From positions 1-44,405 of the forward strand of contig JACPUV010000033.1 in NCBI GenBank assembly GCA_016192105.1: a stretch of DNA of 44,405 nt, written 5' to 3'. The notes below the pieces were generated by a model that saw nothing but the letters and a program-made list of their open reading frames with translations, was not told where the DNA came from and ran no database searches. Source of the stretch: Sphingobacteriales bacterium. GTDB taxonomy: Bacteria; Bacteroidota; Bacteroidia; Chitinophagales; Chitinophagaceae. Each line of letters starts with the position of its first letter. The first letter of the stretch is position 1. Below, piece by piece: positions 8,511 through 16,612 of the stretch. A program made the translations under genes and the position numbers.

Positions 8511-9383
8511 GTGGAAACCACCAAAGAGATATCGGCCCTGTTTAATCTGATCGACGATCCGGATGAAGAAGTCTTTGGACTGGTCTCGAACAAAATCGTT
8601 GACTACGGCAGAATTATTATTCCCAACCTTGAACATCTATGGGAAACCACGCCGGATGAAATCATACAGCATCGGATCGAACTACTGATCCACCGCCTGC
8701 ATTTTACCGATCTTACCGAAGATTTCCGCCAATGGAGCCTGGCTGGCCACCACGACCTGATGCTGGGCGCCCTGCTCACCTGCAAATTCCAGTACCCCGA
8801 ACTGTCCACTACATCGGTGATGCAGGAAATTGAAAAAGTAAGGCGGAATATCTGGCTGGAACTGAACAATTATCTTACACCACTGGAGCAGATCAATGTG
8901 GTGACCAGCATTCTCTATAGTTATTATGGGCTGAAGGGTGGCGAAACGAACTACAAGGAACCCAATGAATTCCTCCTGCACAAGACACTGGAAGCCAAAA
9001 GGGGGAACCAGATCAGCAATGGAATTTTGTACCTGATCCTCTGCGAATTGCTGGACATACCCGTAAAAGCGATCTCCATTCCCAAACAATTCATTATTGC
9101 CTATCTGAAACCGGGTTACTCAGAGGAGAACCTGCTCAACCCGCAACAAAAGATCGAGTTCTTTATTGATCCTTCCTCCGGACAGGTATTCACCCACCAG
9201 GATGTGGAGAGCTATTTCAAAAGAATCTCTGTGCCCCCGGTTGGCGCCTACTTTAAACCCCGTCGCAATAAGGAAGTAATCCAGCAATTACTGGAAGAAT
9301 TCGGCAAATGTTTTGACACCGATAAGGATAAATACAAACAAGATGAGCTGATGGACCTGGTCAAGCTGATGGATGTTAATTGA
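8511..9383 (+). CDS. SirB1/transglutaminase-like family protein
   Basis: The protein has 290 residues. The central part (about 150-215) matches the SirB1-type transglutaminase-like core: NEFLLHKTLEAKRGN, ISNGILYLILCELLDIPV, then IPKQFIIAY and FIDPSSGQVF. The N-terminal half is helical with a leucine-rich pattern. SirB1 relatives are of unknown molecular function and often lack transglutaminase catalytic residues; no clear Cys-His-Asp triad is seen here. The start codon is GTG with no in-frame ATG nearby. The gene is bracketed by arrays of the same heptamer repeat. Confidence 0.78.
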   Translation: METTKEISALFNLIDDPDEEVFGLVSNKIVDYGRIIIPNLEHLWETTPDEIIQHRIELLIHRLHFTDLTEDFRQWSLAGHHDLMLGALLTCKFQYPELSTTSVMQEIEKVRRNIWLELNNYLTPLEQINVVTSILYSYYGLKGGETNYKEPNEFLLHKTLEAKRGNQISNGILYLILCELLDIPVKAISIPKQFIIAYLKPGYSEENLLNPQQKIEFFIDPSSGQVFTHQDVESYFKRISVPPVGAYFKPRRNKEVIQQLLEEFGKCFDTDKDKYKQDELMDLVKLMDVN

Positions 9384-9385
9384 TG

Positions 9386-9458
9386 ATTCCCGACCCGCCT
9401 TCGCTGGCGCTACTGCGAGGCAGGCTCCCGACTCCCGACTAACGACTCCTGACTCATA
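9386..9458. repeat. Interrupted heptamer array of the same ACTCCCG family
   Basis: Units ATTCCCG (9386-9392), then GCTCCCG, ACTCCCG, ACTAACG, ACTCCTG and ACTCATA (9424-9458) share the heptamer of the 8337-8427 array and run in the same orientation. A palindromic element (9398-9421) sits between the first and later units. The array fills the gap between the SirB1-like stop and the stop of the convergent oxidoreductase gene. Confidence 0.8.
9398..9421. repeat. Dispersed imperfect palindrome, copy A
   Basis: A 24-bp element, beginning CCTTCGC and ending GCGAGGC, that can fold into an imperfect hairpin. By eye it matches 19 of 24 positions with the element at 33068-33091. This suggests a short REP-like dispersed element; only two clear copies are present here. 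Confidence 0.55.
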
Positions 9459-9460
9459 AA

Positions 9461-10897
9461 CTACAACCTCCACCCCTCCCTGTATTCCCTTTTCACAAAC
9501 TGGTTCGCTTCCTCAAAATTGGTCACCTTCATGTTCTTTGCATCCCAAAGCAATTTCTTCCGGCCCAGGTATTTGTCTTCCCAGCCTTTGAGTTTAGGAT
9601 TCTTTATCATCCAGCTCCGGATTGCCAGGTTACCCATAAGGATACTTTCCGTAAACGGTCCGGCATATTCAAAAGGCGAACTGGTTTTGCCATTTCCATA
9701 GCCGGCACGGCAGGCATTCACCCATTGATGGTGGTGCCCCTCCGGTACCCGTTTGATGGTTTCTTCCGGCATTGTTTTTTCCTTCATCAGTTTGGTGGGT
9801 AATAAACGCGGATTGGCTCCGTAACAATCCAGCAGGAGTTTCCCTTTGGTTCCCACGAACAATACGCCCCCATCCCAGTTACCAAACGCTTCATCCGGCA
9901 GGAGCTCAGCAGGTCTGGGAGGCAGCAAGCCCCCGTCATACCAGGATACGTTAATTGAACCCTGCCCGTCCGTTCGCGGGTAATTCAAGTGAATGATTGA
10001 TGCCGGGGGACAGGCATCTGTATTCTGTGTATCATTCCATTTTTCTTTCCAGACAGTTGCCACGCTGCATTCCGCAGAATCGGGATAGAGTATCGGTAGA
10101 ATCCGGTAGATGGGGTCCATGACATGACAGGCCATATCTCCCAGGGCGCCGGTACCAAAAGCCCACCAGCCTCTCCAGTCAAAAGGCAGGTAAGCCGGGT
10201 TATATTCGATCCACTTCGCAGTGCCCAACCAGAGATCCCAGTCCAGGCCGGCAGGTATTTCGAACTTACCCGAAGGAGTGGGTACTCCCTGTGGCCATAC
10301 GGGACGATTGGTCCAGGCATGGGCTTCGGTAACTTTCCCGATCATCCCTGCCTCATATATTTCTTTTGCTTTGCGCACCCCGTCCCCGGATCCACCCTGG
10401 TTTCCCATCTGGGTAACCACTTTATATTTCTTTGCGGCTTCGGTCAGGACCCGGGCTTCATAGATATCATGCGTGAGAGGTTTCTGTGTATAGACATGTT
10501 TGCCCAGTTGCATAGCAGCCAGGGTAGCCACAGCATGGGTATGATCGGGGGTGGAAATGGTGCAGGCATCAATAGTATTCTTTTCTTTTTCGAGCATCAC
10601 CCTGAAGTCTTTATGGTAAACTGCTTTTTCGTACTTCTTCCGGGAATCAGCCGAAGCGCGGTCATCCACATCACAAAGAGCCACAATGTTTACCCAGGGA
10701 CTCCTCGCCAGTTCAGCCAGGTCACCGCCCCCCATACCCCCCACCCCGATCCCGGCAATATTCAATTTATCACTGGGGGCAATAAACCCGCGGCCCAGGA
10801 CATGCCGTGGAATAATAAAGAACCCGGCGCCGGCAATGGCTGTATTCCGGATAAATTTTCTCCGGGAACGCTGTACGTACTTATTAGCAGGAGTCAT
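9461..10897 (-). CDS. Tat-exported Gfo/Idh/MocA family oxidoreductase
   Basis: The protein has 478 residues. It begins with a twin-arginine signal (SRRKFI at 11-16, then a hydrophobic AGAGFFII segment). The NAD(P)-binding loop is GVGGMGGG at about 51-58. The usual E-K-P catalytic motif reads QKPLTH, keeping the lysine. The long C-terminal half with GTGALGDMACH is typical of the Bacteroidota/Planctomycetes exported subgroup, thought to use tightly bound NAD(P) on sugars in the periplasm. The substrate is unknown. It is unrelated by operon to the second family member at 29614. Confidence 0.92.
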   Translation of the reverse strand: MTPANKYVQRSRRKFIRNTAIAGAGFFIIPRHVLGRGFIAPSDKLNIAGIGVGGMGGGDLAELARSPWVNIVALCDVDDRASADSRKKYEKAVYHKDFRVMLEKEKNTIDACTISTPDHTHAVATLAAMQLGKHVYTQKPLTHDIYEARVLTEAAKKYKVVTQMGNQGGSGDGVRKAKEIYEAGMIGKVTEAHAWTNRPVWPQGVPTPSGKFEIPAGLDWDLWLGTAKWIEYNPAYLPFDWRGWWAFGTGALGDMACHVMDPIYRILPILYPDSAECSVATVWKEKWNDTQNTDACPPASIIHLNYPRTDGQGSINVSWYDGGLLPPRPAELLPDEAFGNWDGGVLFVGTKGKLLLDCYGANPRLLPTKLMKEKTMPEETIKRVPEGHHHQWVNACRAGYGNGKTSSPFEYAGPFTESILMGNLAIRSWMIKNPKLKGWEDKYLGRKKLLWDAKNMKVTNFEEANQFVKREYREGWRL

Positions 10898-10995
10898 ACT
10901 AAAATATTTTACAGTAAGATAAACGGAAGCAGCAGAATCATCAAAAATTATCTGCTGTTTTACTTTAGCGGCAAATGATTAGTTTAGGGGAAAAA

Positions 10996-11331
10996 ATGAC
11001 ACTCAGCTGGGAAGATTTTGAAAAAGTGGAGATGCGGACCGGTACCATTATCGAAGTAAATGATTTTCCGGAAGCCCGGAAACCGGCCTACCGGCTTCGG
11101 ATCGATTTCGGGCCGGAGACCGGAATTAAAAAATCCTCGGCCCAGGTAACGGTTCATTACCGCAAAGAAGACCTGTTGCACCGGCAGGTGGTTGCCGTGG
11201 TCAATTTCCCGCCCAAACAGATCGCTGGTTTTGTCAGTGAATGCCTGGTTTTGGGTGTGTATGATGAAAATAAGGATGTAATTTTACTGGAACCCGGGAA
11301 GCCGACCGGCAACGGGTTAAAGATCGGTTGA
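10996..11331 (+). CDS. csaA: CsaA-type tRNA-binding domain protein
   Basis: The protein has 111 residues and a single OB-fold tRNA-binding domain. Family hallmarks are FPEARKPAYRL, KKSSAQ, VVAVVNFPPKQIAGF and the terminal NGLKIG. CsaA has been described as a chaperone with export-related and tRNA-binding activity. The ATG at 10996 gives the usual length of about 110 residues and follows an AGGGG stretch; an upstream in-frame ATG at 10975 is possible. The stop is two bases from the ogt start, so the two genes form an operon. Confidence 0.93.
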   Translation: MTLSWEDFEKVEMRTGTIIEVNDFPEARKPAYRLRIDFGPETGIKKSSAQVTVHYRKEDLLHRQVVAVVNFPPKQIAGFVSECLVLGVYDENKDVILLEPGKPTGNGLKIG

Positions 11332-11333
11332 CC

Positions 11334-11831
11334 ATGCCTGAGGTATTTCACACTTTTTATCATTCACCTGTCGGGCTGCTGAAGATCAGCGGCACGGAAG
11401 AATATATCAGTGAAGTGCTCTTTCATGATACCTCGCAAAAAGCGGAAGGGAATAAAAAGCACCTGCCCCATCTGCTGATCAACTGCGTGGAACAACTGAT
11501 CCAGTACTTCAATGGCCAGCGCCGCCAGTTCGAGCTCCCGCTGAACCAGGCGGGCACCCGCTTCCAGCAGGAAGTCTGGAACGAGCTCGTCCAGATCCCT
11601 TTTGGAAAAACGATCAGTTACCTGGAACTGGCCCGGCGTATCGGGGACACCAAGGCCACCCGGGCGGTAGCCAATGCCAATGGAAAAAATAATATTTCCA
11701 TCATTGTACCCTGCCACCGGGTCATTGGTTCCAACCGTGAACTGGTTGGTTACGCCGGAGGTTTACGAAGGAAGAAATGGTTGCTGGACCATGAAGCGAA
11801 AATTGCCTACGGGGTACAGACCCTGTTCTGA
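11334..11831 (+). CDS. ogt: Methylated-DNA-protein-cysteine methyltransferase
   Basis: DNA repair protein of 165 residues that removes alkyl groups from O6-alkylguanine in one suicidal step. The acceptor is C127 in PCHRVIG. The helix-turn-helix region precedes it (GKTISYLELARRIG, then AVANANGKN), and YAGGLRRKKWLLDHE follows, all in family order. The N-terminal domain is short, as in Ogt. An upstream TTG overlaps the csaA stop, but the ATG at 11334 is the better start. It is the second gene of the csaA-ogt pair. Confidence 0.96.
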   Translation: MPEVFHTFYHSPVGLLKISGTEEYISEVLFHDTSQKAEGNKKHLPHLLINCVEQLIQYFNGQRRQFELPLNQAGTRFQQEVWNELVQIPFGKTISYLELARRIGDTKATRAVANANGKNNISIIVPCHRVIGSNRELVGYAGGLRRKKWLLDHEAKIAYGVQTLF

Positions 11832-11839
11832 GCCTTCCT

Positions 11840-12346
11840 CTATTTAATCAATTCCTCGCTGGTAAATGCAAAGGGCAACAGTTGTCGCGCTGCCTGTACA
11901 ATAAATATTTTCCCTTCCATCCCGCCCATAATAAGCCGGATGGGTTTTTTAAAGCGGGTTTCATACTCCAGCAGGGATTGCCGGCACATACCACAGGGAG
12001 AAATGGGATGATTGCTCTTCTCCTTCGAGGTATTGAAACTGACGGCCATGGCCGTTATGGCAATTTCCGGGTGCAGTGTTGCCGCCGTACCCAGCAGCAC
12101 TCTTTCCGCGCAGATGCCTACGGGGTAGGATGCATTTTCCTGGTTGGTGCCGAGTATGAGTTCCCCGTTTTCCAGCCGGGCCGCCGCCCCCACATTAAAT
12201 TTGGAATAAGGCGCATATGCCTTGCCGGTGACCAGCCGGGCCTGGTTCAGCAGGGTCGCATCATCTCCGGTCAGCTGACTGATATCATCATAGATCTCGT
12301 ATTCAAATTCCCAGGATTGTTTTTTCATAACAGGAATGGGTTTCAT
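11840..12346 (-). CDS. cdd: Cytidine deaminase
   Basis: Pyrimidine salvage enzyme of 168 residues converting cytidine and deoxycytidine to uridine forms. Zinc ligands are C79 (in CAE with catalytic E81), C118 and C121 (PCGMC). The APYSKFNVGAA substrate motif and NQENASYP are present. This fits the homotetrameric single-domain type, with an N-terminal extension of about 20 residues. M7 (12328) is an alternative start. It lies downstream of lepB on the same strand, separated by a hairpin. Confidence 0.96.
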   Translation of the reverse strand: MKPIPVMKKQSWEFEYEIYDDISQLTGDDATLLNQARLVTGKAYAPYSKFNVGAAARLENGELILGTNQENASYPVGICAERVLLGTAATLHPEIAITAMAVSFNTSKEKSNHPISPCGMCRQSLLEYETRFKKPIRLIMGGMEGKIFIVQAARQLLPFAFTSEELIK

Positions 12347-12351
12347 AAAAG

Positions 12352-12378
12352 AATGCCCCTGATCGGGTCAAGGGCATT
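12352..12378 (-). terminator. Hairpin between lepB and cdd
   Basis: AATGCCC (12352-12358) pairs with GGGCATT (12372-12378) across a 13-nt loop; reading leftward a CTTTT tract follows. It is placed 10 bp after the lepB stop, as expected for a terminator of lepB, and would partly uncouple cdd. The T tract is short. Confidence 0.5.
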
Positions 12379-12388
12379 TAAAGTTAGT

Positions 12389-13921
12389 CTATTTTACCGT
12401 ACGGAACAATCGTTTCCACCGGGGACCTCCGTCCCAGCTGAACCAGATCAGCCAGGCTTTGCCTACCACCCGATCTTCCGGTACAAAGCCCCAGAACCGC
12501 GAATCCTGCGACCCGTGCCGGTTATCTCCCATCATCCAGTAGTAATCCATTTTAAACGTATAGCTGGTTACCGGCTGGCCATTCAGGAAGAACCGGCCAT
12601 CCTTTGTATAGAAATCGTTTTTTTCATATACCCGGATGGCCCTTTCATAAATACTGATATTCTGCGCTGTCAGCGTCAGCGTAGCCCCCTTTTTAGGGAT
12701 CCAGATCTTACCATAATTATCAATCGTCCATTTATTCAGGGTATCGTATGGAAATAACCGGGTTGGCATCAGTTGGCTGTCAATATAAGGATCCGCTTTT
12801 TCCACAAATCCTGAAGCGATCAGTTTTTCTTTTTCCCCAAGCGTCATATTCACTACATACTGGTAGGGGGCGGGTGCACTTAAACTGAGATCAGAAGAGC
12901 GTTCCGTTTCATAGATGGCAATACCCATTTCTTCCAGTGCCTCCTTATCGAGATACCGGTTGGCTTTCATCTGTACCAGGTAGGGCCGCCCGGATTGCGG
13001 CGGAGCCACCTGCTTTTGTCCGTTAATATAGAGATCGCCGTTGATGAGCTGCAGGGTATCGCCGGCAACCGCCACACAACGCTTAATATAATTGTCCGTT
13101 TTATCGGCCGGGTGCGAAACAATGGGGTTCAGTTCCGGGTCACTCCAGACAGCATCTCTTCCCATTGACCGTACAAAATCATAATAAGGCTGGGCCGATT
13201 CAAACCCATCCCGGTGAATCACGGTGTCCCCGGCCGGGAAATTAAACACCACTGCATCTCCCCTTTTTACCGGGGAAGCAAACCACCGGATATACGGAAT
13301 ATGAATCGCTTCGGAATAGGATTTTGTTTTAAAGACGGGCAGGTAGTTATGTACAAATGGCACGGAAAGCGGGGTGTTCGGAATCCGGGGTCCGTAACTG
13401 AATTTACTTACAAAGAGAAAATCATTGATAAGCAGTGATTTTTCCATGGAACCCGAAGGGATCGTATAGGCTTCAAAAATAAATGTGCGGATCAGTGTGG
13501 CGGCTACGATGGCAAAGACCGCGGCATCCACCCATTCCCGCCAGTTTTGTTTTTTGAAATTCTTTACTGCTTCAGCGCCCACAAATGCCGGTTGTTGCTT
13601 ATACGCGAGGTAAGGAAAATAGAGCGGTGCGAGCAGGGCGGCTGCCGTATGCGACCGAAGGGAAAAGCGGCCAAATACTTTTGCGAATTCGATAAAAATC
13701 CCCGGGCTGATAAACCAGCCGATCACCGGTATGAACTGCCAGAACACCCAGTGTTTGGGACGCCGGGCCAGTCCCTGCATGATCCAGGTATTATAAAAGG
13801 GAATATAGGCTTTCCAGGTAGCTTCCCCGGCCTTAGCAAAAAGCGGGGCAAATCCAAAAGAAGGCAGAAAGACAATCAGGGTACTGATCAGGTAAACAAT
13901 AAAGATGTGTTGCAGGGGCAT
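12389..13921 (-). CDS. lepB: Signal peptidase I
   Basis: Membrane serine protease of 510 residues that removes signal peptides. Hydrophobic segments near the N-terminus (about 5-25, 57-75, 92-107 and 130-147) precede the catalytic domain. The nucleophile is S158 in IPSGSME and the general base is K280 in YIKRCVAVAGD. The last box is MMGDNRHGSQDSRFWG near the C-terminus. It is longer than the E. coli enzyme because of an N-terminal membrane region and an insertion of about 140 residues between boxes, as is common in Bacteroidota. A well matched promoter lies just upstream. Confidence 0.96.
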   Translation of the reverse strand: MPLQHIFIVYLISTLIVFLPSFGFAPLFAKAGEATWKAYIPFYNTWIMQGLARRPKHWVFWQFIPVIGWFISPGIFIEFAKVFGRFSLRSHTAAALLAPLYFPYLAYKQQPAFVGAEAVKNFKKQNWREWVDAAVFAIVAATLIRTFIFEAYTIPSGSMEKSLLINDFLFVSKFSYGPRIPNTPLSVPFVHNYLPVFKTKSYSEAIHIPYIRWFASPVKRGDAVVFNFPAGDTVIHRDGFESAQPYYDFVRSMGRDAVWSDPELNPIVSHPADKTDNYIKRCVAVAGDTLQLINGDLYINGQKQVAPPQSGRPYLVQMKANRYLDKEALEEMGIAIYETERSSDLSLSAPAPYQYVVNMTLGEKEKLIASGFVEKADPYIDSQLMPTRLFPYDTLNKWTIDNYGKIWIPKKGATLTLTAQNISIYERAIRVYEKNDFYTKDGRFFLNGQPVTSYTFKMDYYWMMGDNRHGSQDSRFWGFVPEDRVVGKAWLIWFSWDGGPRWKRLFRTVK

Positions 13922-13943
13922 GTGCCGTATTTTATATAGCTGA

Positions 13944-13973
13944 CAAAAATATCATAATTATCTGCCCTTCAAA
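13944..13973 (-). promoter_or_regulatory. Bacteroidota-type promoter for lepB
   Basis: On the minus strand TTTG (13970-13973 complement) is followed by 18 nt and TATTTTTG (13944-13951 complement), an exact match to the TAnnTTTG -7 and TTTG -33 consensus. The lepB ATG begins 23 bp further on. Confidence 0.7.
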
Positions 13974-14085
13974 AAAATAGATTATTCAAAGTTTTGCTAA
14001 TTCCGGCCACTTCCGGGAAATAGCCCAATCAGCCGGCCTGCCGCTTGGTCGTATTCTTTTGCGGAAAACCGGCCGGACCCATTTC

Positions 14086-15246
14086 TTATTTTGGCATTAC
14101 ATAATTCCTGACATCTTCTGCCGTAATGGATTTGCCGGATAAAATGACCAGTCTTTCCACCACGTTGCGCAATTCCCGGATATTACCGGTCCAGTTATAT
14201 TGTTGTAATAATTGTATGGCTTCCTGCTCGGTTTGTTTTTTAGCAATCCCGTATTCCGCACAGATATCGGTAAGGAACTGATCCACCAGCAGGGGAATAT
14301 CATCCCGCCGGTCGTTGAGTGAAGGCACATGGATGAGGATCACACTCAGCCGGTGATAAAGGTCCAGCCGGAAATTCTTTGCCTCCACTTCTTTCAACAG
14401 GTCTTTATTGGTGGCGGCGATCACCCGTACATCCACACTGATGTCCTTGTCGGCGCCTACGCGGGTTATCTTTCCTTCCTGCAGGGCCCTTAAAACCTTT
14501 GCCTGGGCATTGGCGCTCATGTCCCCGATCTCGTCGAGGAACAGGGTGCCCCCGCTGGCGGATTCAAATTTTCCGATCCGCTGTTTGATCGCTGAAGTAA
14601 AAGATCCCTTTTCATGCCCGAATAATTCGCTTTCGATCAGTTCTGTGGGAATGGCCGCGCAGTTTACTTCAATGATCGGTCCGGAGGCCCGGTTACTTTT
14701 TTCGTGTATCCATCGGGCCACCAGTTCCTTTCCCACCCCGTTTTCACCGGTAATCAGGATCCGCGCTTCGGTGGGCGCCACTTTTTCAATAGTATCCTTG
14801 ATCTTTTTGATGCCAGCTGATTCCCCGATCATTTCCTGAACCCGGCTCACTTTCCGTTTCAGCACTTTTGTTTCACTCACCAGGCTGCTTTTATCCATGG
14901 CATTCCGGATCGTGATCAGGAGGCGGTTCAGGTCCGGGGGTTTGGAAATATAGTCATAGGCGCCTTTTTTCACCGCCTCCACTGCTGTTTCAATATTACC
15001 GTGTCCGGAGATCATGACAACCGGTACATCCGGGTTTATTTCCCCGGCCCGCTGCAGAAACTCAATCCCGTCCAATTTGGGCATTTTAATATCACACAAA
15101 ACAAGATCAAACGTCTTTTCCCGGAATTTTTTCAATCCTTCTTCTCCATCGGACGCTTCGTCCACTTTATATCCCTCAAAGGAAAGGATTTCGGTCAGGG
15201 TTTTACGGATCGCCTTCTCATCGTCAATAATCAGGATGTCGGCCAT
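14086..15246 (-). CDS. Sigma-54-type response regulator without a DNA-binding domain
   Basis: The protein has 386 residues: receiver domain (1-120) with acid pocket IIDDE and phospho-acceptor D52, then an AAA+ sigma-54 activator domain. Walker A is GENGVGKE (167-174), Walker B is GGTLFLDEIGD, and arginine-rich sensor II contains NIRELRNVVERL. The GAFTGA loop that touches sigma-54 reads GSFTSA (214-219), keeping F and T. The protein ends at DVRNYVMPK right after the AAA+ lid, so the usual Fis-type helix-turn-helix is absent. It may act from solution or bind DNA through a partner. The open frame runs up to 15387, but 15246 (or 15264) begins the canonical receiver. No sensor kinase is adjacent. 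Confidence 0.93.
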   Translation of the reverse strand: MADILIIDDEKAIRKTLTEILSFEGYKVDEASDGEEGLKKFREKTFDLVLCDIKMPKLDGIEFLQRAGEINPDVPVVMISGHGNIETAVEAVKKGAYDYISKPPDLNRLLITIRNAMDKSSLVSETKVLKRKVSRVQEMIGESAGIKKIKDTIEKVAPTEARILITGENGVGKELVARWIHEKSNRASGPIIEVNCAAIPTELIESELFGHEKGSFTSAIKQRIGKFESASGGTLFLDEIGDMSANAQAKVLRALQEGKITRVGADKDISVDVRVIAATNKDLLKEVEAKNFRLDLYHRLSVILIHVPSLNDRRDDIPLLVDQFLTDICAEYGIAKKQTEQEAIQLLQQYNWTGNIRELRNVVERLVILSGKSITAEDVRNYVMPK

Positions 15247-15326
15247 GGCATTTATTTTGGCCATAAAAATAAATGATTTGAAGCGAAGCGGGGGGATCAG
15301 GGCAGGAACAGGTGTAAAAAAAAATA

Positions 15327-15350
15327 GAGGCCGGGTAGAAACCCAGCCTC
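15327..15350 (-). terminator. Strong hairpin with a long T tract, upstream of the response regulator
   Basis: GAGGC-C-GGGT (15327-15336) pairs with ACCC-A-GCCTC (15341-15350) around an AGAA loop with one internal mismatch. Read on the minus strand it is followed by TATTTTTTTTT, a classic intrinsic terminator. It lies about 80 bp before the response regulator start and after a separate pdhB terminator, so it either ends a small RNA or attenuates the regulator gene. Confidence 0.7.
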
Positions 15351-15460
15351 GTTTTAAAATCCAATATCCTATGAAAAACCGTGACAAAGATGCACTTTAT
15401 AAATCAAAAGGTTGCACCTTAACCCGTTTTTTTTTTAAGGTAATAAAACGGCGTAAAAAC
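15351..15460 (-). ncRNA. Candidate small RNA or leader between two terminators
   Basis: About 110 bp lie between the pdhB terminator and a second, stronger terminator on the same strand. No convincing protein is encoded. A CATCTTTG sequence on the minus strand (near 15378-15385) resembles the -7 consensus. A transcript starting near there would be roughly 50 nt and end at the 15327-15350 hairpin. The call rests only on the paired terminators and is tentative. Confidence 0.3.
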
Positions 15461-15461
15461 A

Positions 15462-15488
15462 CAGCCCCCCGCGGCTGGCAGGGGGCTG
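15462..15488 (-). terminator. Intrinsic terminator of pdhB
   Basis: Perfect 8-bp stem CAGCCCCC/GGGGGCTG (15462-15469 and 15481-15488) with an 11-nt loop. Read leftward it is followed by TGTTTTT. It lies 17 bp after the pdhB stop. Confidence 0.8.
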
Positions 15489-15504
15489 ATAAAAGGGAAG
15501 TATT

Positions 15505-16494
15505 TTATTTCACCTGGTACATTACTTCTTTCACCAGTTTCACGGTACGGGGCACATCCGGTAAAGCGGCGGCCACCAGGTTGGGGGCATAATGAAGAGG
15601 CGCATCAGCCGCCGTAATACGGCGGATCGGCGCATCCAGGTAATCGAATCCTTCTTTTTGTATGCGATAGGTGATCTCGGAAGAGACAGAAGCAAAAGGC
15701 CATTGTTCTTCCACAATCACCAGGCGGTTGGTCTTTTTTACACTCTCCAGGATGGTCATCCAGTCCAGCGGACGGATGGTCCGCAGGTCGATCACTTCAG
15801 CACTGATTCCTTCTTTTTCCAGTTCATCAGCCGCTCCCAGCGCCACTTTCATCATTTTATTAAAGGAAACAATGGTCACATCCCGGCCGGCTTTCTTAAC
15901 ATCGGCTTTACCCAGTTCAATATAATATTCACCCTCGGGCACTTCTGATTTATCCCCGTACATCTGCTCACTTTCCATAAACATGACCGGATCTTCTTCA
16001 AAACGGATCGCCTGCTTCAGCAAACCCTTGGCATCATACCCATTGCTCGGCGATACCACTTTAATACCGGGAATATTTGCATACATGGCTTCAAAAGCCG
16101 TGGAGTGCTGGGCACCCAACTGGCCGGCAGAACCATTTGGCCCGCGAAAAACAATGGGACAGCTTAGTTGTCCGCCGCTCATTGCCAGCATCTTAGAAGC
16201 TGTATTGAGAATTTGATCTAAAGCCAGTACCGCAAAATTCCAGGTCATGAATTCCACCACCGGCCGAAGGCCATTCTGTGCAGCCCCTACCCCGATTGCT
16301 GTAAAACCCAGTTCGGAAATGGGGGTATCAATCACCCTTTTGGCACCAAACTCGGCCAGCATACCCTGGCTTACCTTATAGGCCCCGTTGTATTCTGCCA
16401 CTTCTTCTCCCATCAGGAAAACCCGTTCATCCCTTCTCATTTCTTCAGTAAGTGCTTCCCGGATTGCTTCACGAAACGCGATAGATCTTGCCAT
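15505..16494 (-). CDS. pdhB: Pyruvate dehydrogenase E1 component, beta subunit
   Basis: The protein has 329 residues. It is the beta half of the thiamine-diphosphate-dependent E1 heterotetramer that decarboxylates pyruvate and acetylates the lipoyl group of E2. Typical segments are FREAIREALTEEMRRD, FLMGEEVAEYNGAYKV, DTPISELGFTAIGVGAA, FRGPNGSAGQLGAQHS and IDLRTIRPLDW. The match to pyruvate rather than branched-chain E1-beta rests on overall resemblance. The alpha subunit is not adjacent, so E1 genes are split in this genome. A terminator follows directly, so it is transcribed alone. Confidence 0.95.
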   Translation of the reverse strand: MARSIAFREAIREALTEEMRRDERVFLMGEEVAEYNGAYKVSQGMLAEFGAKRVIDTPISELGFTAIGVGAAQNGLRPVVEFMTWNFAVLALDQILNTASKMLAMSGGQLSCPIVFRGPNGSAGQLGAQHSTAFEAMYANIPGIKVVSPSNGYDAKGLLKQAIRFEEDPVMFMESEQMYGDKSEVPEGEYYIELGKADVKKAGRDVTIVSFNKMMKVALGAADELEKEGISAEVIDLRTIRPLDWMTILESVKKTNRLVIVEEQWPFASVSSEITYRIQKEGFDYLDAPIRRITAADAPLHYAPNLVAAALPDVPRTVKLVKEVMYQVK

Positions 16495-16612
16495 TAGTCA
16501 GTGCTTTTAATAACGGGGCAAATTTAAGTGACGGGGGGCATAAAACCTAAAATGAAGCAGGGACAGCAATCAGCCTTATGATGGGTGGATCCCGGGCAAA
16601 CAAATACTGTTT

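Noticed and set aside
10124..10978. 284-codon plus-strand open frame
   Set aside because: Antisense to the well supported Gfo/Idh/MocA gene; no family resemblance, composition of a shadow frame.
11882..12757. 291-codon plus-strand open frame
   Set aside because: Spans antisense of cdd and lepB across their intergenic hairpin; not protein-like.
15014..15592. 192-codon plus-strand open frame through the terminator region
   Set aside because: It runs through two terminator hairpins and a T10 tract and is antisense to the response regulator and pdhB.
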